Source of the DNA: Massilia varians | GTDB taxonomy: Bacteria > Pseudomonadota > Gammaproteobacteria > Burkholderiales > Burkholderiaceae_D | Assembly (NCBI RefSeq): GCF_027923905.1 | Contig: NZ_AP026966.1 | Coordinates: 4,713,001-4,777,000 of the forward strand | Length of the DNA: 64,000 nt | Reading direction: 5' to 3' | Part shown: piece after piece, positions 1-8,392 of the stretch | Position numbering within the stretch: position 1 is the stretch's first letter | How the letters are laid out: each line of letters starts with the position of its first letter | The notes under the pieces: generated by a model | Told to the model about the DNA's origin: nothing | The model's input: only the letters and a program-made list of their open reading frames with translations | The model's database searches: none | Made by a program: the position numbers and the translations under genes

Positions 1-325
1 CAACTGCTCCTGGTGCGATTGAATGCCGGGACTGCTGAACCCGGCAATCAAGTCGCCCAGCATAGCCTTTGCACGGAACAAAGGCCAGCTACGGCGAGGA
101 ATATGATCGCACGGAACTAAACAAGTACGCTCTACCGTACAGCTTGACGATCAGATACTGCAAGGTGCAACTGCCCTGTAGATTCGCGCGGTGAGGAAGG
201 TTGCTGTACCGATCTTGGAAGAGCCGTCCTCTACGCGCGCGGCGCGCTTCCGGCGTGTCGTGCCGCACAGAAGAAAAACCGCCGAGGATGCTACAGTTCC
301 GACACCATCCAATTCGAGGTGTCCG
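1..325. other. Left-edge stretch without a supported gene
   Basis: No recognisable gene lies in the first 325 bases. A short hairpin (GCCGGG ... CCCGGC) sits near positions 28-47. An open frame extends upstream of the GTG at 326 as far as another GTG at 191, but its residues are Arg/Pro-rich and show no family features, so I treat it as untranslated leader or as the remains of a neighbour cut by the window edge. Confidence 0.4.
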
Positions 326-841
326 GTGAAATATCTACAGAAAATCAGCAGCCTCGGTTACATTTTTATCGCCCTGCTGTTCTTCATCTGCGGCTATGGG
401 CTGATCGTGCTTGCCGGCATGGAAATCTGGGCGACCCTGTTTGCTCCCGACAAGGAAACCGTGCAGGAGCGCTTCCAGCTCATCCTGGAATGCGTGGGAC
501 TGCTGACCATCTCCGTCGCCGCCTTCGAACTGGGCCAGACCGTGCTCGAAGAAGAGCTGCAGCGCGAAGTGCACGTCAGCTCCCCGACCCGCCTGCGCCG
601 CTTCCTGTCGCGCTTCCTGATCGTGGTGGTGGTATCGCTGGGGGTCGAGTGCCTGATCGGCGTGTTCACGTTCCTGCATACCAAACCCGAACTGCTGCCG
701 CAGGCGGCGTCGATCGGTATCGCCGCGGCCGTGCTGCTGGCAAGCTGGGGCTTGTTCGTGCGCCAGAACGTCGAAGCGGAGAAGCTCGAGCCGGAAGCGA
801 TGCACCAGGCGCAGGAGGAAGACAAACACGTCGAAACATGA
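326..841 (+). CDS. Hypothetical integral membrane protein, 171 aa
   Basis: I do not recognise a named family. The protein has about four hydrophobic segments: one near the N-terminus (IFIALLFFICGYGLIVLAGM), one around residues 50-65, one in a stretch of IVVVVSLG type, and one near residue 140 (IGIAAAVLLASWGLFV). The C-terminus is acidic and His/Glu-rich (EEDKHVET). I chose the GTG at 326 because GAGG precedes it by six bases and membrane character begins at once; the alternative GTG at 191 would add 45 low-complexity residues. The gene ends just upstream of the tRNA-Lys promoter. Function unknown; inner-membrane location is inferred from hydrophobicity. Confidence 0.65.
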   Translation: MKYLQKISSLGYIFIALLFFICGYGLIVLAGMEIWATLFAPDKETVQERFQLILECVGLLTISVAAFELGQTVLEEELQREVHVSSPTRLRRFLSRFLIVVVVSLGVECLIGVFTFLHTKPELLPQAASIGIAAAVLLASWGLFVRQNVEAEKLEPEAMHQAQEEDKHVET

Positions 842-879
842 ATTGTCTTCGTGCCGGCGCAGATTCGCTCAGGAAGTTC

Positions 880-908
880 TTGGAAAATCGCAAGAATGCC
901 GCTATAAT
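880..908 (+). promoter_or_regulatory. sigma-70 promoter of tRNA-Lys
   Basis: TTGGAA at 880-885 and a perfect TATAAT at 903-908 are separated by 17 bases. This places a start about five to seven bases before the mature tRNA 5' end at 921, as expected for a tRNA promoter. Confidence 0.8.
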
Positions 909-920
909 CTTGGCTTCTTC

Positions 921-996
921 GGGTCGTTAGCTCAGTTGGTAGAGCAGCGGACTTTTAATCCGTTGGTCGCTGGTTCGAGCCCAGCACGGCCTACCA
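921..996 (+). tRNA. tRNA-Lys (anticodon UUU)
   Basis: A 76-base cloverleaf. The acceptor arm GGGTCGT pairs with ACGGCCT using two G-T wobbles, followed by discriminator A and an encoded CCA. The D-arm contains the usual TAGCTCAGTTGGTAGAGC block. The anticodon stem GCGGA/TCCGT encloses the loop CTTTTAA, which gives anticodon UUU and therefore lysine. The T-arm carries GGTTCGAGCC. A strong promoter lies directly upstream and an intrinsic terminator downstream, so it is a single-gene transcription unit. Confidence 0.97.
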
Positions 997-1010
997 AAGA
1001 TTCAGCAAGG

Positions 1011-1047
1011 AAGGCGTCATGAGCAATCGTGACGCCTTTTTTGTTTT
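1011..1047 (+). terminator. Intrinsic terminator after tRNA-Lys
   Basis: AAGGCGTCA (1011-1019) pairs with TGACGCCTT (1030-1038) around a ten-base loop, followed by a T-rich tract. It lies 14 bases after the CCA end. Confidence 0.9.
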
Positions 1048-1112
1048 TGGCGTCATATTGCTGTCATCCCCGCCTCCTATGCTGTCGGTTTTTCAACTCA
1101 GGAAATCCGACA

Positions 1113-2759
1113 ATGCCGTTTCTCGACCTCGCCGCTCCTCCGACCACCCTGCGCGCCCTTGGCGCCGCCATGCTCGCCGCCGGCCTCCTTGCCGGCTGTG
1201 GCGGCGGCGATGACGACGAAGATCTGACGCCCAGGACGCTGGCGCTGGAAAAGATAGGTGGCTATGACGGCGGCAAGGTCGGCGCGGCCGAGATCACCGC
1301 GTTCGACGCGGCCAGCAAGCGCCTGTTCGTGGTCAACGGCGCCAACGGCACCGTCGACGTGCTCGACCTCGCGACACCATCCGCGCCCAAGCTGGTCGGC
1401 ACCATCAGCGTCACCGGCCTCGGCGTGGGCGTCAACAGCGTCGCCATTCACGACGGCCTGGTCGCCCTGGCCATCGAAGCTTCGCCCAAGACCAATCCCG
1501 GCACGGTTGCCTTCTACAATGCCGCCGACCTGAAGCTGGTAAACAGCGTGCGCGTCGGCGCACTGCCCGACATGCTCACCTTTACCCCGGACGGCCGTAC
1601 CGTGCTGGTCGCCAATGAAGGTGAACCGAACAGCTACGGCCAGGCCGACTCCGTCGATCCGGAAGGCTCGGTCAGCGTCATCACGGTCAACCGCGGCGGC
1701 GCGCCGACCGTCGCCACCGCCGACTTCCGCGCTTTCAACGGCCAGGAAGCCGCGCTGCGCAGCCAGGGCATCCGCATCTACGGCCCGGGCGCCAGCGCCG
1801 CGCAGGATCTCGAACCGGAATACATCGCCACCAGCGAGGACGGCCGCACGGCCTACGTCACCTTGCAGGAAAACAATGCCGTGGCCATCGTCGATGTCGC
1901 CAGCGCCAAGGTCACGGCGATCAAGCCGCTCGGCACCAAGAACCACAATTTGGCCGGTATGGGCATGGACGCTTCCGACGAAGACGGCGGCACCAACACC
2001 AACAGCGGCACGCCGGCGGTGAGAATCGCCCCGCAACCGGTGAAAGGCATGTACCTGCCGGACGCAATCGCCCGCTTCACCGTCGACGGCACGTCCTACC
2101 TGATCACCGCCAACGAGGGCGATGCGCGCGCCGACTGGCCGGGCTTCAACGAAGAGACGCGCGTGCGTGCCCACTGCAGCGCCGGCCTCGACCCGGCCGT
2201 GTTCGGCAATGCCGCCAACCTGGTCCTCGACTCGAACCTCGGCCGCCTGCGCATCACCACCACGCCGAATGGCGGCGGCAGCGGCAAGAACGCGGCCGGC
2301 CAGTGCACCGAGCTGTACAGCTTCGGCGCCCGCTCCTTCTCGATCTGGGATACCAACCTGAACCGCGTCTACGACTCGGGCGACGAGTTCGAGCAAAAGA
2401 CCGTGGCGCTGCCGAACGCCCGATTCAATGCCAGCAACGACAACAACGATCTCGACGGCCGCAGCGCCTCCAAGGGGCCGGAGCCGGAAGGCGTCGTAGT
2501 TGGCCGCTTCGGCAGCAAGACCTATGCCTTCATCGGCCTGGAGCGAATCGGCGGCGTGATGGTCTACGACGTCAGCAAGCCTTCGGCGGCCAGCTTCGTC
2601 ACCTATCTCAACACCCGCAACAACGAGAGCGGCGACCGTGGTCCGGAAGGCCTGACCTTCATCCCGGCGGACAAGTCGCCGAACAACAAGCCGCTGCTGG
2701 TCGTCGGTAACGAGACCAGCGGCAGCACCGCGATCCTGCAAGTCAACCTGTCGTATTAA
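1113..2759 (+). CDS. Choice-of-anchor I family lipoprotein (beta-propeller)
   Basis: The N-terminus is a lipoprotein signal: hydrophobic AAMLAAGLLAGC gives a lipobox (LLAGC) followed by Gly/Asp-rich GGGDDDED. The mature part resembles the choice-of-anchor I group related to PhoX/esterase-like propellers: repeated segments such as FTPDGRTVLVANEGEPNSYG, TSEDGRTAYVTLQENNAVAI, TANEGDARADW and PEGLTFIPADKSP are blade motifs. Substrate unknown; anchored to the outer or inner membrane by lipid (inferred). The ATG at 1113 is preceded by AGGAAA; an upstream in-frame ATG at 1029 lies inside the tRNA terminator and is rejected. The gene is followed by a 13-bp inverted repeat and yigZ. Confidence 0.85.
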   Translation: MPFLDLAAPPTTLRALGAAMLAAGLLAGCGGGDDDEDLTPRTLALEKIGGYDGGKVGAAEITAFDAASKRLFVVNGANGTVDVLDLATPSAPKLVGTISVTGLGVGVNSVAIHDGLVALAIEASPKTNPGTVAFYNAADLKLVNSVRVGALPDMLTFTPDGRTVLVANEGEPNSYGQADSVDPEGSVSVITVNRGGAPTVATADFRAFNGQEAALRSQGIRIYGPGASAAQDLEPEYIATSEDGRTAYVTLQENNAVAIVDVASAKVTAIKPLGTKNHNLAGMGMDASDEDGGTNTNSGTPAVRIAPQPVKGMYLPDAIARFTVDGTSYLITANEGDARADWPGFNEETRVRAHCSAGLDPAVFGNAANLVLDSNLGRLRITTTPNGGGSGKNAAGQCTELYSFGARSFSIWDTNLNRVYDSGDEFEQKTVALPNARFNASNDNNDLDGRSASKGPEPEGVVVGRFGSKTYAFIGLERIGGVMVYDVSKPSAASFVTYLNTRNNESGDRGPEGLTFIPADKSPNNKPLLVVGNETSGSTAILQVNLSY

Positions 2760-2788
2760 GAACCTAACCCAGTAGGGAATGAGTCGCT

Positions 2789-2828
2789 GCCAGGAAATGC
2801 CGGCCAATGACGGTTGGCATTTCCTGGC
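2789..2828 (+). promoter_or_regulatory. Perfect 13-bp inverted repeat upstream of yigZ
   Basis: GCCAGGAAATGCC (2789-2801) and its exact complement (2816-2828) flank a 14-base loop, ending 20 bases before the yigZ ATG. There is no T-tract, so it could be a factor-dependent end of the upstream transcript, an mRNA hairpin that affects yigZ translation, or a protein-binding site. Confidence 0.55.
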
Positions 2829-2848
2829 GCGCCGCCGATAATCGGCGC

Positions 2849-3442
2849 ATGCCACAGACCATCGCTTCCCCCGTCCACGTCGAACTCGTCATCAAGAAGA
2901 GCCGTTTCATTGCCTGCGTCCAGCCGATGCCGGACAGGGCCGGCGCCCAGCAGGTCGTCGCCAGGCTGCGCGCCGAGCACCCCGGCGCCGCCCACGTATG
3001 CTGGGCCCTGCTGGCCGGCGGCCAGTCGGCCGCGGTCGACGACGGCGAACCGAGCGGCACCGCGGGACGCCCCATGCTCGACGTGCTGCGCCACCAGGAC
3101 CTGGAAGGCGTGCTGGCCACCGTGGTGCGCTACTTCGGCGGGGTCAAGCTGGGTGCGGGCGGCCTGGTGCGCGCCTATACCGACAGCGTGGCGCAAGCCC
3201 TCCTGCTGTCGCAGAAGGTGCCGATCATCAAGCTGCAGGCCATGCGCTGCACGGCGCCGTATGCGCTCGAAGGCATGGTGCGGCGCGAACTCGATGCCGC
3301 CGGCGCCCACCTGGACGCGGTGGCGCATGGCGACGAAGTCCTGTTCGATTTCAGCCTGCCCGCGCAGGATGCCGGCGCGCTGCGCACCCGGCTCGACAAT
3401 GCCGGCCACGGCCGCATCGGCTGGCCAGACATCGATGAGTAA
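2849..3442 (+). CDS. yigZ: YigZ/IMPACT family protein
   Basis: A 197-aa member of the UPF0029/IMPACT family. The signature DDGEPSGTAGRPML occurs around residues 60-75, followed by VVRYFGGVKLGAGGLVRAY, the second conserved block. The C-terminal part would form the DUF1949-like domain. Bacterial members are cytosolic; their eukaryotic relatives modulate translation through GCN1, while the bacterial role is not settled. The ATG at 2849 begins just after an inverted repeat; an upstream in-frame ATG at 2807 lies within that repeat and is less likely. Confidence 0.9.
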   Translation: MPQTIASPVHVELVIKKSRFIACVQPMPDRAGAQQVVARLRAEHPGAAHVCWALLAGGQSAAVDDGEPSGTAGRPMLDVLRHQDLEGVLATVVRYFGGVKLGAGGLVRAYTDSVAQALLLSQKVPIIKLQAMRCTAPYALEGMVRRELDAAGAHLDAVAHGDEVLFDFSLPAQDAGALRTRLDNAGHGRIGWPDIDE

Positions 3443-3523
3443 GGGTTAGTACGTACTTCATACCAAGCCGCTATACCTGTCATCACGACTCAAAAGCGGA
3501 CTGGGCGCGCATCAAGCGCTATA

Positions 3524-4735
3524 GTGGCCGATCCTCCTCGCCACGCGCAGCGCATCTTGATCAACAAAAGCCTTCTTCCCCTCGCCCTCGGCGGCTTCGG
3601 CATCGGCATGACCGAATTCGTCATCATGGGCATCCTGCCCGACATCGCCGGCGGCCTGCAGATCAGCATCCCCCAGGCCGGCTACCTCATCACGGCCTAC
3701 GCGCTCGGCGTCGTGGTCGGCGCGCCGACCCTGGTAAGCCTGATGGCGCACCGCCCGCCGCGCAGCGTGCTGATCTGGTTCATGCTGATGTTCACGCTGT
3801 TCAATGCGATGTCGGCCTTTGCGCCGAACTTCGAAGTGATGATGCTGTCGCGCTTCATGGCCGGCCTGCCGCACGGCGCTTTCTTCGGCGTCGGGGCGGT
3901 CGTCGCCAGCCGCCTGGCCGACGAGGGCAAGGTGGCCGCCGCATTGGCGACCATGTTCACCGGCCTGACGCTGGCCAACGTGGTGGGCGTGCCGGCGGGA
4001 ACCTGGCTCGGCCACAACATGAGCTGGCGCGCCGTATTCCTGGTGGTGGCAGTGATCGGCCTGCTTACCGTGCTGGCCCTGCGCCAGCTGGTGCCTTTCA
4101 TCGAGGCCAAGGGGCGCACCAGCCTGAAGCAAGACCTGCGCATCTTCCGCAGCCCGGCCCTGTGGCTGGCGCTGGCCATCACCTCGATCGGCACCGGCGG
4201 CTTCTTCGCCTTCTTCAGCTATATCGCGCCGCTGCTGACCGACGTCAGCGGGTTCAAGCCGTCGACGATCCCGATGGTGATGACCGTGGTCGGCGTCGGC
4301 ATGACGGTGGGCGTGAACCTGGGCGGCCGCCTGGCCGACCGCGTGCCGCCGCTGCAGGCCATCCTGATCCTGCTGGTCACGATGACGGGCCTGCTGCTGT
4401 GCAATGGCCTGTTCGCGAGCTCGCAGGCGGCCATGCTGGTGCTGGCCTTCGCCACCGGCGCCAATGCGCTGGCATTGGGTCCGCCGATCCAGATGCTGCT
4501 GATCGCGCACTCGCGCGAAGCGGAAATGCTGGGATCCTCGCTGGGTCAGTCGGGCTTCAATATCGGCAACGCCCTGGGCGCCTTCCTCGGCGGGATTCCG
4601 CTGACCCTGGGCTATTCCTACGCCTCGCCACAATGGGTCGCGGCCGGACTGGCCCTGGCGGGCGTGCTGCTGTCCTTCCTGATGCTTACCCAGGGCCGTG
4701 CGCAGGCCGCCCGTCTCGCCACCTCAGGCGGCTAA
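3524..4735 (+). CDS. MFS exporter of the DHA1 / AraJ-YdhP type
   Basis: About 403 residues with roughly 12 hydrophobic helices. The N-terminus LALGGFGIGMTEFVIMGILP matches the AraJ/YdhP-like arabinose-efflux group of the DHA1 family, proton-driven exporters of drugs or sugars in the inner membrane. LGGRLADRVPP is the motif-A-like cytoplasmic loop in the second half. No strong ribosome-binding site precedes the GTG at 3524. A TTG at 3557 would give an N-terminus (INKSLLPLALGG) closer to homologues, so the start is uncertain by 11 codons. The gene converges on the isochorismatase-like gene with a six-base gap. Substrate unknown. Confidence 0.85.
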   Translation: MADPPRHAQRILINKSLLPLALGGFGIGMTEFVIMGILPDIAGGLQISIPQAGYLITAYALGVVVGAPTLVSLMAHRPPRSVLIWFMLMFTLFNAMSAFAPNFEVMMLSRFMAGLPHGAFFGVGAVVASRLADEGKVAAALATMFTGLTLANVVGVPAGTWLGHNMSWRAVFLVVAVIGLLTVLALRQLVPFIEAKGRTSLKQDLRIFRSPALWLALAITSIGTGGFFAFFSYIAPLLTDVSGFKPSTIPMVMTVVGVGMTVGVNLGGRLADRVPPLQAILILLVTMTGLLLCNGLFASSQAAMLVLAFATGANALALGPPIQMLLIAHSREAEMLGSSLGQSGFNIGNALGAFLGGIPLTLGYSYASPQWVAAGLALAGVLLSFLMLTQGRAQAARLATSGG

Positions 4736-4741
4736 GAGCGC

Positions 4742-5308
4742 CTAACGCTCCACGGCCGCCAGCACGTCCTCCGACCAGACCACGGTCGCGAATTCGCCAT
4801 GCAGGCTGGCCAGGGCCGTGTCGTGCATCTGCTCGGCCGTATAGTGGCGGCCGTCCGGTCCGGTGCGCGCAAAGGTGGCGGTCGCGTCCGCGACAAGATA
4901 GGTCTCGAAACCGAAGTTGCCGGCCATGCGCGTCGTGGTCGAGACGCAGTGGTCGGTCGTCAGCCCCATGATCACCAGCACGTCGATGCCGGCCGCACGC
5001 AGGCGCGCCTCCAGGTCGGTGCCGATGAAGGAACTGTTGACGCTCTTGACGACCACCGGCTCGTCCGCGCGCGGCTGTCCTTCCGGCTTGTGCAGGTAGC
5101 CGGGCGTTCCCGGGCGGAACAAGCCGGTCGGCGAAGCGGAGCGGTGCTGGACGTGGAAGATCGGCCGCCCGCCAGCGCGCCAGGCCGCCAGCAGCGCGGC
5201 GATCTTCTGTTCGGCGTCCGGGTTGTTGCGTCGGCCCCAGCCGGGGTCATTGAAAGCCTGCTGCACGTCGATACTGATCAGGGCCGCGTTCAAGGATAGT
5301 GCGTTCAT
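4742..5308 (-). CDS. Isochorismatase-like cysteine hydrolase
   Basis: A 188-aa single-domain hydrolase. The three catalytic positions are visible: Asp in ALISIDVQQAF, Lys in VVVKSVNSSF and the nucleophile Cys in GLTTDHCVSTTTRMA, the last with the cis-peptide-type surroundings of the family. Members hydrolyse isochorismate, nicotinamide or other amides/ureides; the sequence does not fix the substrate. The start is the ATG at 5308, giving MNALSLNAALISIDVQQAF. It is divergent from a LysR gene with about 100 bases between starts, so LysR control is likely (inference). Confidence 0.88.
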   Translation of the reverse strand: MNALSLNAALISIDVQQAFNDPGWGRRNNPDAEQKIAALLAAWRAGGRPIFHVQHRSASPTGLFRPGTPGYLHKPEGQPRADEPVVVKSVNSSFIGTDLEARLRAAGIDVLVIMGLTTDHCVSTTTRMAGNFGFETYLVADATATFARTGPDGRHYTAEQMHDTALASLHGEFATVVWSEDVLAAVER

Positions 5309-5415
5309 GGGGTGGTTCGCTCGAGTGGATCGGGGTGCCATCCTGCGCCCCAACCCGCGATGCCACAACCGACATGGCGGATAATGGGCGGCTTGACATG
5401 AAGGATTTCGATGGC

Positions 5416-6330
5416 ATGAAGCTGAACCAACTGAAGATGCTGGTTGCCGTGGCCGAGCACGGCAGTTTCAGCGCCGCCGCCGCGGAGCTGGGCTGCACCC
5501 AATCGCGCATCAGCCATGCGATTGCCGAGCTGGAAGGCGAACTGGGCGTGCGCCTGCTGGCGCGCGGCCGCGCCGGCTCGCTGCCGACCGATGCCGGGCA
5601 GCGGGTACTGGACAAGGCGCGCCAGATGCTGCGCCTGGAAGACGGCCTGCGCGCGGCGGCCGCCGCGGATGGCGGCGTGTCCGGCAGCGTGCGCATTGCC
5701 TGTTTTCGGAGCATCGGCACCCATTTGCTGCCCCATGTGGTCGAAGCGCTGGCGCAGCGCCATCCGCAACTGCGCGTCGAGATCGACGACAGCTGCGAGC
5801 AGCGTGCCGATGTGACCGCCGCGCTGCAGGATGGCCTGGCCGAGATCGGCATCGCCCAGCTGCCGCTGGCCGGCACCCTGGCCTCCCTCCCTTACCTGCA
5901 CGACGACTATGTGCTGGTGGTCCCCGCCACGCTGGCGCTGGCGAGCGATGCCGCCGGCGGCTGGCCGCGCCTGGATGGCCTGCCCTTCATCGGCCTGGCC
6001 TGCAGCGGCGCGGCGGAGATCCTGGCGCGCTGCCGCGCGGCCGGCTTCGCGCCCGAGCCGGGGCGTACCTTGAGCAACGACACCAGCATCGCCGCCATGG
6101 TCGGCCGCGGCATGGGTTATGCGATCCTGCCGCGCCTGGCCAGCTTCCCCGAAACGCCCGAGGTGCGCATCCTGCCGCTGCCGATTCCGGCACGGCGCCA
6201 GTTCGCGATCGCGGCATTGCCGGACGTGATGCGCCTGCCGCGGGTGCGCGCAGTCGTGCGGGCGCTGCGCGAGCGCCGGCTGGCGGCCCTCACGCAGGCC
6301 GGCCGCGCCGGCATCGTCGGGTGGGATTAG
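5416..6330 (+). CDS. LysR family transcriptional regulator
   Basis: A 304-aa LysR-type regulator. The N-terminal winged helix reads MKLNQLKMLVAVAEHGSFSA followed by AAELGCTQSRISHAIAELEG, the recognition helix. The effector-binding domain follows from about residue 90 (VRIACFRSIGTHLLP). I chose the ATG at 5416 because it gives the canonical LysR start and has AAGGA ten bases upstream; an ATG at 5398 in the same frame would add six residues. It is divergent from the isochorismatase-like gene, the classical arrangement for a LysR regulator and its target. Confidence 0.88.
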   Translation: MKLNQLKMLVAVAEHGSFSAAAAELGCTQSRISHAIAELEGELGVRLLARGRAGSLPTDAGQRVLDKARQMLRLEDGLRAAAAADGGVSGSVRIACFRSIGTHLLPHVVEALAQRHPQLRVEIDDSCEQRADVTAALQDGLAEIGIAQLPLAGTLASLPYLHDDYVLVVPATLALASDAAGGWPRLDGLPFIGLACSGAAEILARCRAAGFAPEPGRTLSNDTSIAAMVGRGMGYAILPRLASFPETPEVRILPLPIPARRQFAIAALPDVMRLPRVRAVVRALRERRLAALTQAGRAGIVGWD

Positions 6331-6343
6331 GAATCGGGAAGAA

Positions 6344-7162
6344 CTAGACCAGCGTCGCGTCGCCCAGCGCCTGGGCGGTCTCGGCCGCTTCGCTGCGCAG
6401 GACCTGCAGCGTGGCCGCGTCGAGCGGGCCGGCTTCGTGGTCGTCCGCGCAGGCGCCCAGCGGCGAATCGACCAGCGCATAGCGGTTCGCCAGCAGCAGC
6501 GTGTCGAGCAGGGTGTGCGGCACCGGGTTCAGCACGCCGTCGCGCAGCCCGCCGACGGCCTCGGCCACATCGGCGGGAATTGCGAGTTTGCGCATGATCT
6601 CCAGGCTGGCCACGTCCTCGACCAGCACGCCCCAGTTCTCGGTATCGTCCTCGAGCAGGCCGGGGAACTCGTCGGCGCGCGACAGCAGGTAGAAGCCGCC
6701 GACCTCGTGCACGATGCCCGCGAACAGCGCGGTGTCGGGATCGACCCTGGTGACGTGGCGCGCGATGGCCTGCGCCAGCGCCGCCACCTGGGCGCTGTGG
6801 GTCCACAATTGCTCGGCCTTGGCGCGCAGCACCCGGTCGGCGATGCGGTGGCCGAACTGGCGCACCATCAGCGCCGCCACCAGGCCGCGCAGCCGGCGGT
6901 AGCCGATACGCAGCACGGCCGCCCGCACATTGCTCACCTGGGCGCCGCCGGCCACCCCGTAGGCGGCGGTATTGGCCAGCGCCACGGTGCGCGCGGCCAG
7001 CTGCGGCTCGGACAACACCAGTCGGATCGCCTCGTCCACATGGCAATCCGGATCGTCCAGGGCCAGTTGCAGGCGCAGCACGGCATTCACGCTGGTGGGA
7101 AAGGTGATGTCCCCGCGCGCGGCCTGGGCGGCGATGTATCCGAAGGCTTCAAGTTTGTTCAC
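6344..7162 (-). CDS. HDOD domain protein
   Basis: A 272-aa cytosolic protein with an HDOD domain, the HD-related output domain lacking catalytic HD metal ligands. Typical blocks are FPTSVNAVLRLQLALDDPDC, SEPQLAARTVALANTAAYG, VSNVRAAVLRIGYRRLRGLV and a later ALFAGIVHEVGGFYLLSRAD. HDOD proteins act as signalling scaffolds in motility, chemotaxis and stress circuits. The GTG at 7162 gives the natural N-terminus VNKLEAFGYIAAQAARG. It converges on the LysR gene upstream and ends 14 bases from it. Confidence 0.85.
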   Translation of the reverse strand: MNKLEAFGYIAAQAARGDITFPTSVNAVLRLQLALDDPDCHVDEAIRLVLSEPQLAARTVALANTAAYGVAGGAQVSNVRAAVLRIGYRRLRGLVAALMVRQFGHRIADRVLRAKAEQLWTHSAQVAALAQAIARHVTRVDPDTALFAGIVHEVGGFYLLSRADEFPGLLEDDTENWGVLVEDVASLEIMRKLAIPADVAEAVGGLRDGVLNPVPHTLLDTLLLANRYALVDSPLGACADDHEAGPLDAATLQVLRSEAAETAQALGDATLV

Positions 7163-7209
7163 GGGGCAATTATAAGTCGGTCCGGTCCGGGACCGGCAGA
7201 TGTTGTGCC

Positions 7210-7244
7210 AAAAAGAAAAAGCCCGCACGGCAAGCGTGCGGGCT
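7210..7244 (-). terminator. Intrinsic terminator of the BON-domain gene
   Basis: On the minus strand AGCCCGCACG pairs with CGTGCGGGCT (7220-7244) around a five-base loop, followed by TTTTTCTTTT. It lies about 20 bases past the stop of the BON gene. Confidence 0.9.
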
Positions 7245-7264
7245 GTCGGCCGTGCCAAGGTGTT

Positions 7265-8248
7265 TTACTTGACCTTCAGCGTGCTCTTGACGCGGGTGAC
7301 GCCGTCGACGCCCTTGGCGACCTTCTCGGCACGCTCGGCTTCGGCTTTCGAGTCGACGAAGCCGCTCAGCATGACGACGCCCTTCTCGGTCTCGACCTTC
7401 ACGGCCAGCGCGCTGGTGTCCTTCTCGGCGGCCAGGCCGGCCTTGACCTTGGCGGTGATCGCCGCATCCGACATGTTCGAGGCGGTGCGCGAGCCGGCGC
7501 GCTCGGCCGCGTTCTCGGTCTTGTCGCCGGCATGCTCGGCGGCGCGTTCGGTGCGGCCGGTCACTTCGCGGGTCTTGTCGGCAACGTTGCGGCCGACTTC
7601 CTTGGTCTTGTCGACCGCGCCGGCAAGGGCGGCACGGGTCTTTTCGCCGGCACGCTCGAGGGCCGTGTCCGGCTTGTCCTTGTTCTCGACCAGGCAAGCG
7701 GTCTTGTTGCCCTTCTCTTCGCACTTCTCGACGGCTGCGGCCTTGACCGGATCCTTGGTGTCGGTCGACGCGACCAGGCCGGCGCTGCCGGCGGCGCCCG
7801 CGGTGGCGGCGGTGCTGCCGCTGCCGCCGGTGGCGCTGGCGCGGGTGTCGCGCTTGCCGTCGATCTCCGCCAGCGCGGCGGTGCGCACCGACTTGGCGGT
7901 GTTCATGCAGCTGTCCTTCTGGTTGCCTTTCATGGCATCGCACTTCTCTTCGGCCAGCTCGTACTCGGCTTCGGCCAGCTTGCGGTGCGCGGCATTCACC
8001 CGGGCCGGGGTGTTGTCGTATTTTTGCGCGGCGGCCAGCTCGGCGCGAGCGCGCGCCACGTCGGCCTGCTCTTCGCAGACATCTTCCTTGGTCAGGGCAT
8101 CGCACTTGTCCTTGGCGACGTCGTGCTCTTTCTCGATCTTCTGCATGGCGGCGCGGTAGCCGGCGGCGTCGGACTGGGCGAAAGCGGGAGCGGCGGCGAT
8201 GGTGGCGCCGGCAGCGGAAGCCAGCAGTGCGGCGAGGAGTCGGTTCAT
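7265..8248 (-). CDS. Periplasmic BON-domain protein with coiled-coil, Lys/Ala-rich middle
   Basis: 327 residues. A Sec signal peptide (MNRLLAALLASAAGATIAAA, cleavage after AFAQ or APAFA) is followed by a charged region with paired cysteines (DKCDALTKEDVCEEQ, EEKCDAMKGNQKDSC, EKCEEKGNKTACL), then repeats of the ERAGEKTR / VADKTREV / EHAGDKTENA type that predict a long helix. The C-terminal 70 residues form a BON domain (SDAAITAKVKAGLAAEKD ... VVMLSGFVDSKAEAERAEKV ... GVTRVKSTLKVK). BON proteins such as OsmY/Kbp support envelope integrity under osmotic stress; that role here is inference. Confidence 0.88.
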   Translation of the reverse strand: MNRLLAALLASAAGATIAAAPAFAQSDAAGYRAAMQKIEKEHDVAKDKCDALTKEDVCEEQADVARARAELAAAQKYDNTPARVNAAHRKLAEAEYELAEEKCDAMKGNQKDSCMNTAKSVRTAALAEIDGKRDTRASATGGSGSTAATAGAAGSAGLVASTDTKDPVKAAAVEKCEEKGNKTACLVENKDKPDTALERAGEKTRAALAGAVDKTKEVGRNVADKTREVTGRTERAAEHAGDKTENAAERAGSRTASNMSDAAITAKVKAGLAAEKDTSALAVKVETEKGVVMLSGFVDSKAEAERAEKVAKGVDGVTRVKSTLKVK

Positions 8249-8351
8249 GATGTGTCCCTTGTGGTCGGTTGTTGTGATGACATCATTAGACGCGCCATAC
8301 CCGACAACATCTGTGCGACAACGTACACTCGTCCGCTCAGCCTGCGATTTG

Positions 8352-8375
8352 GCGGCCCCGACTGTTGCTGCGGGG
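8352..8375 (-). terminator. Possible terminator of the zincin gene
   Basis: GGCCCCG (8352-8358) pairs with CGGGGCC (8369-8375). It lies 18 bases beyond the stop of the minus-strand peptidase gene. There is no good T-run, so termination may be weak. Confidence 0.35.
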
Positions 8376-8392
8376 CCACGAACCGGTGCGAT

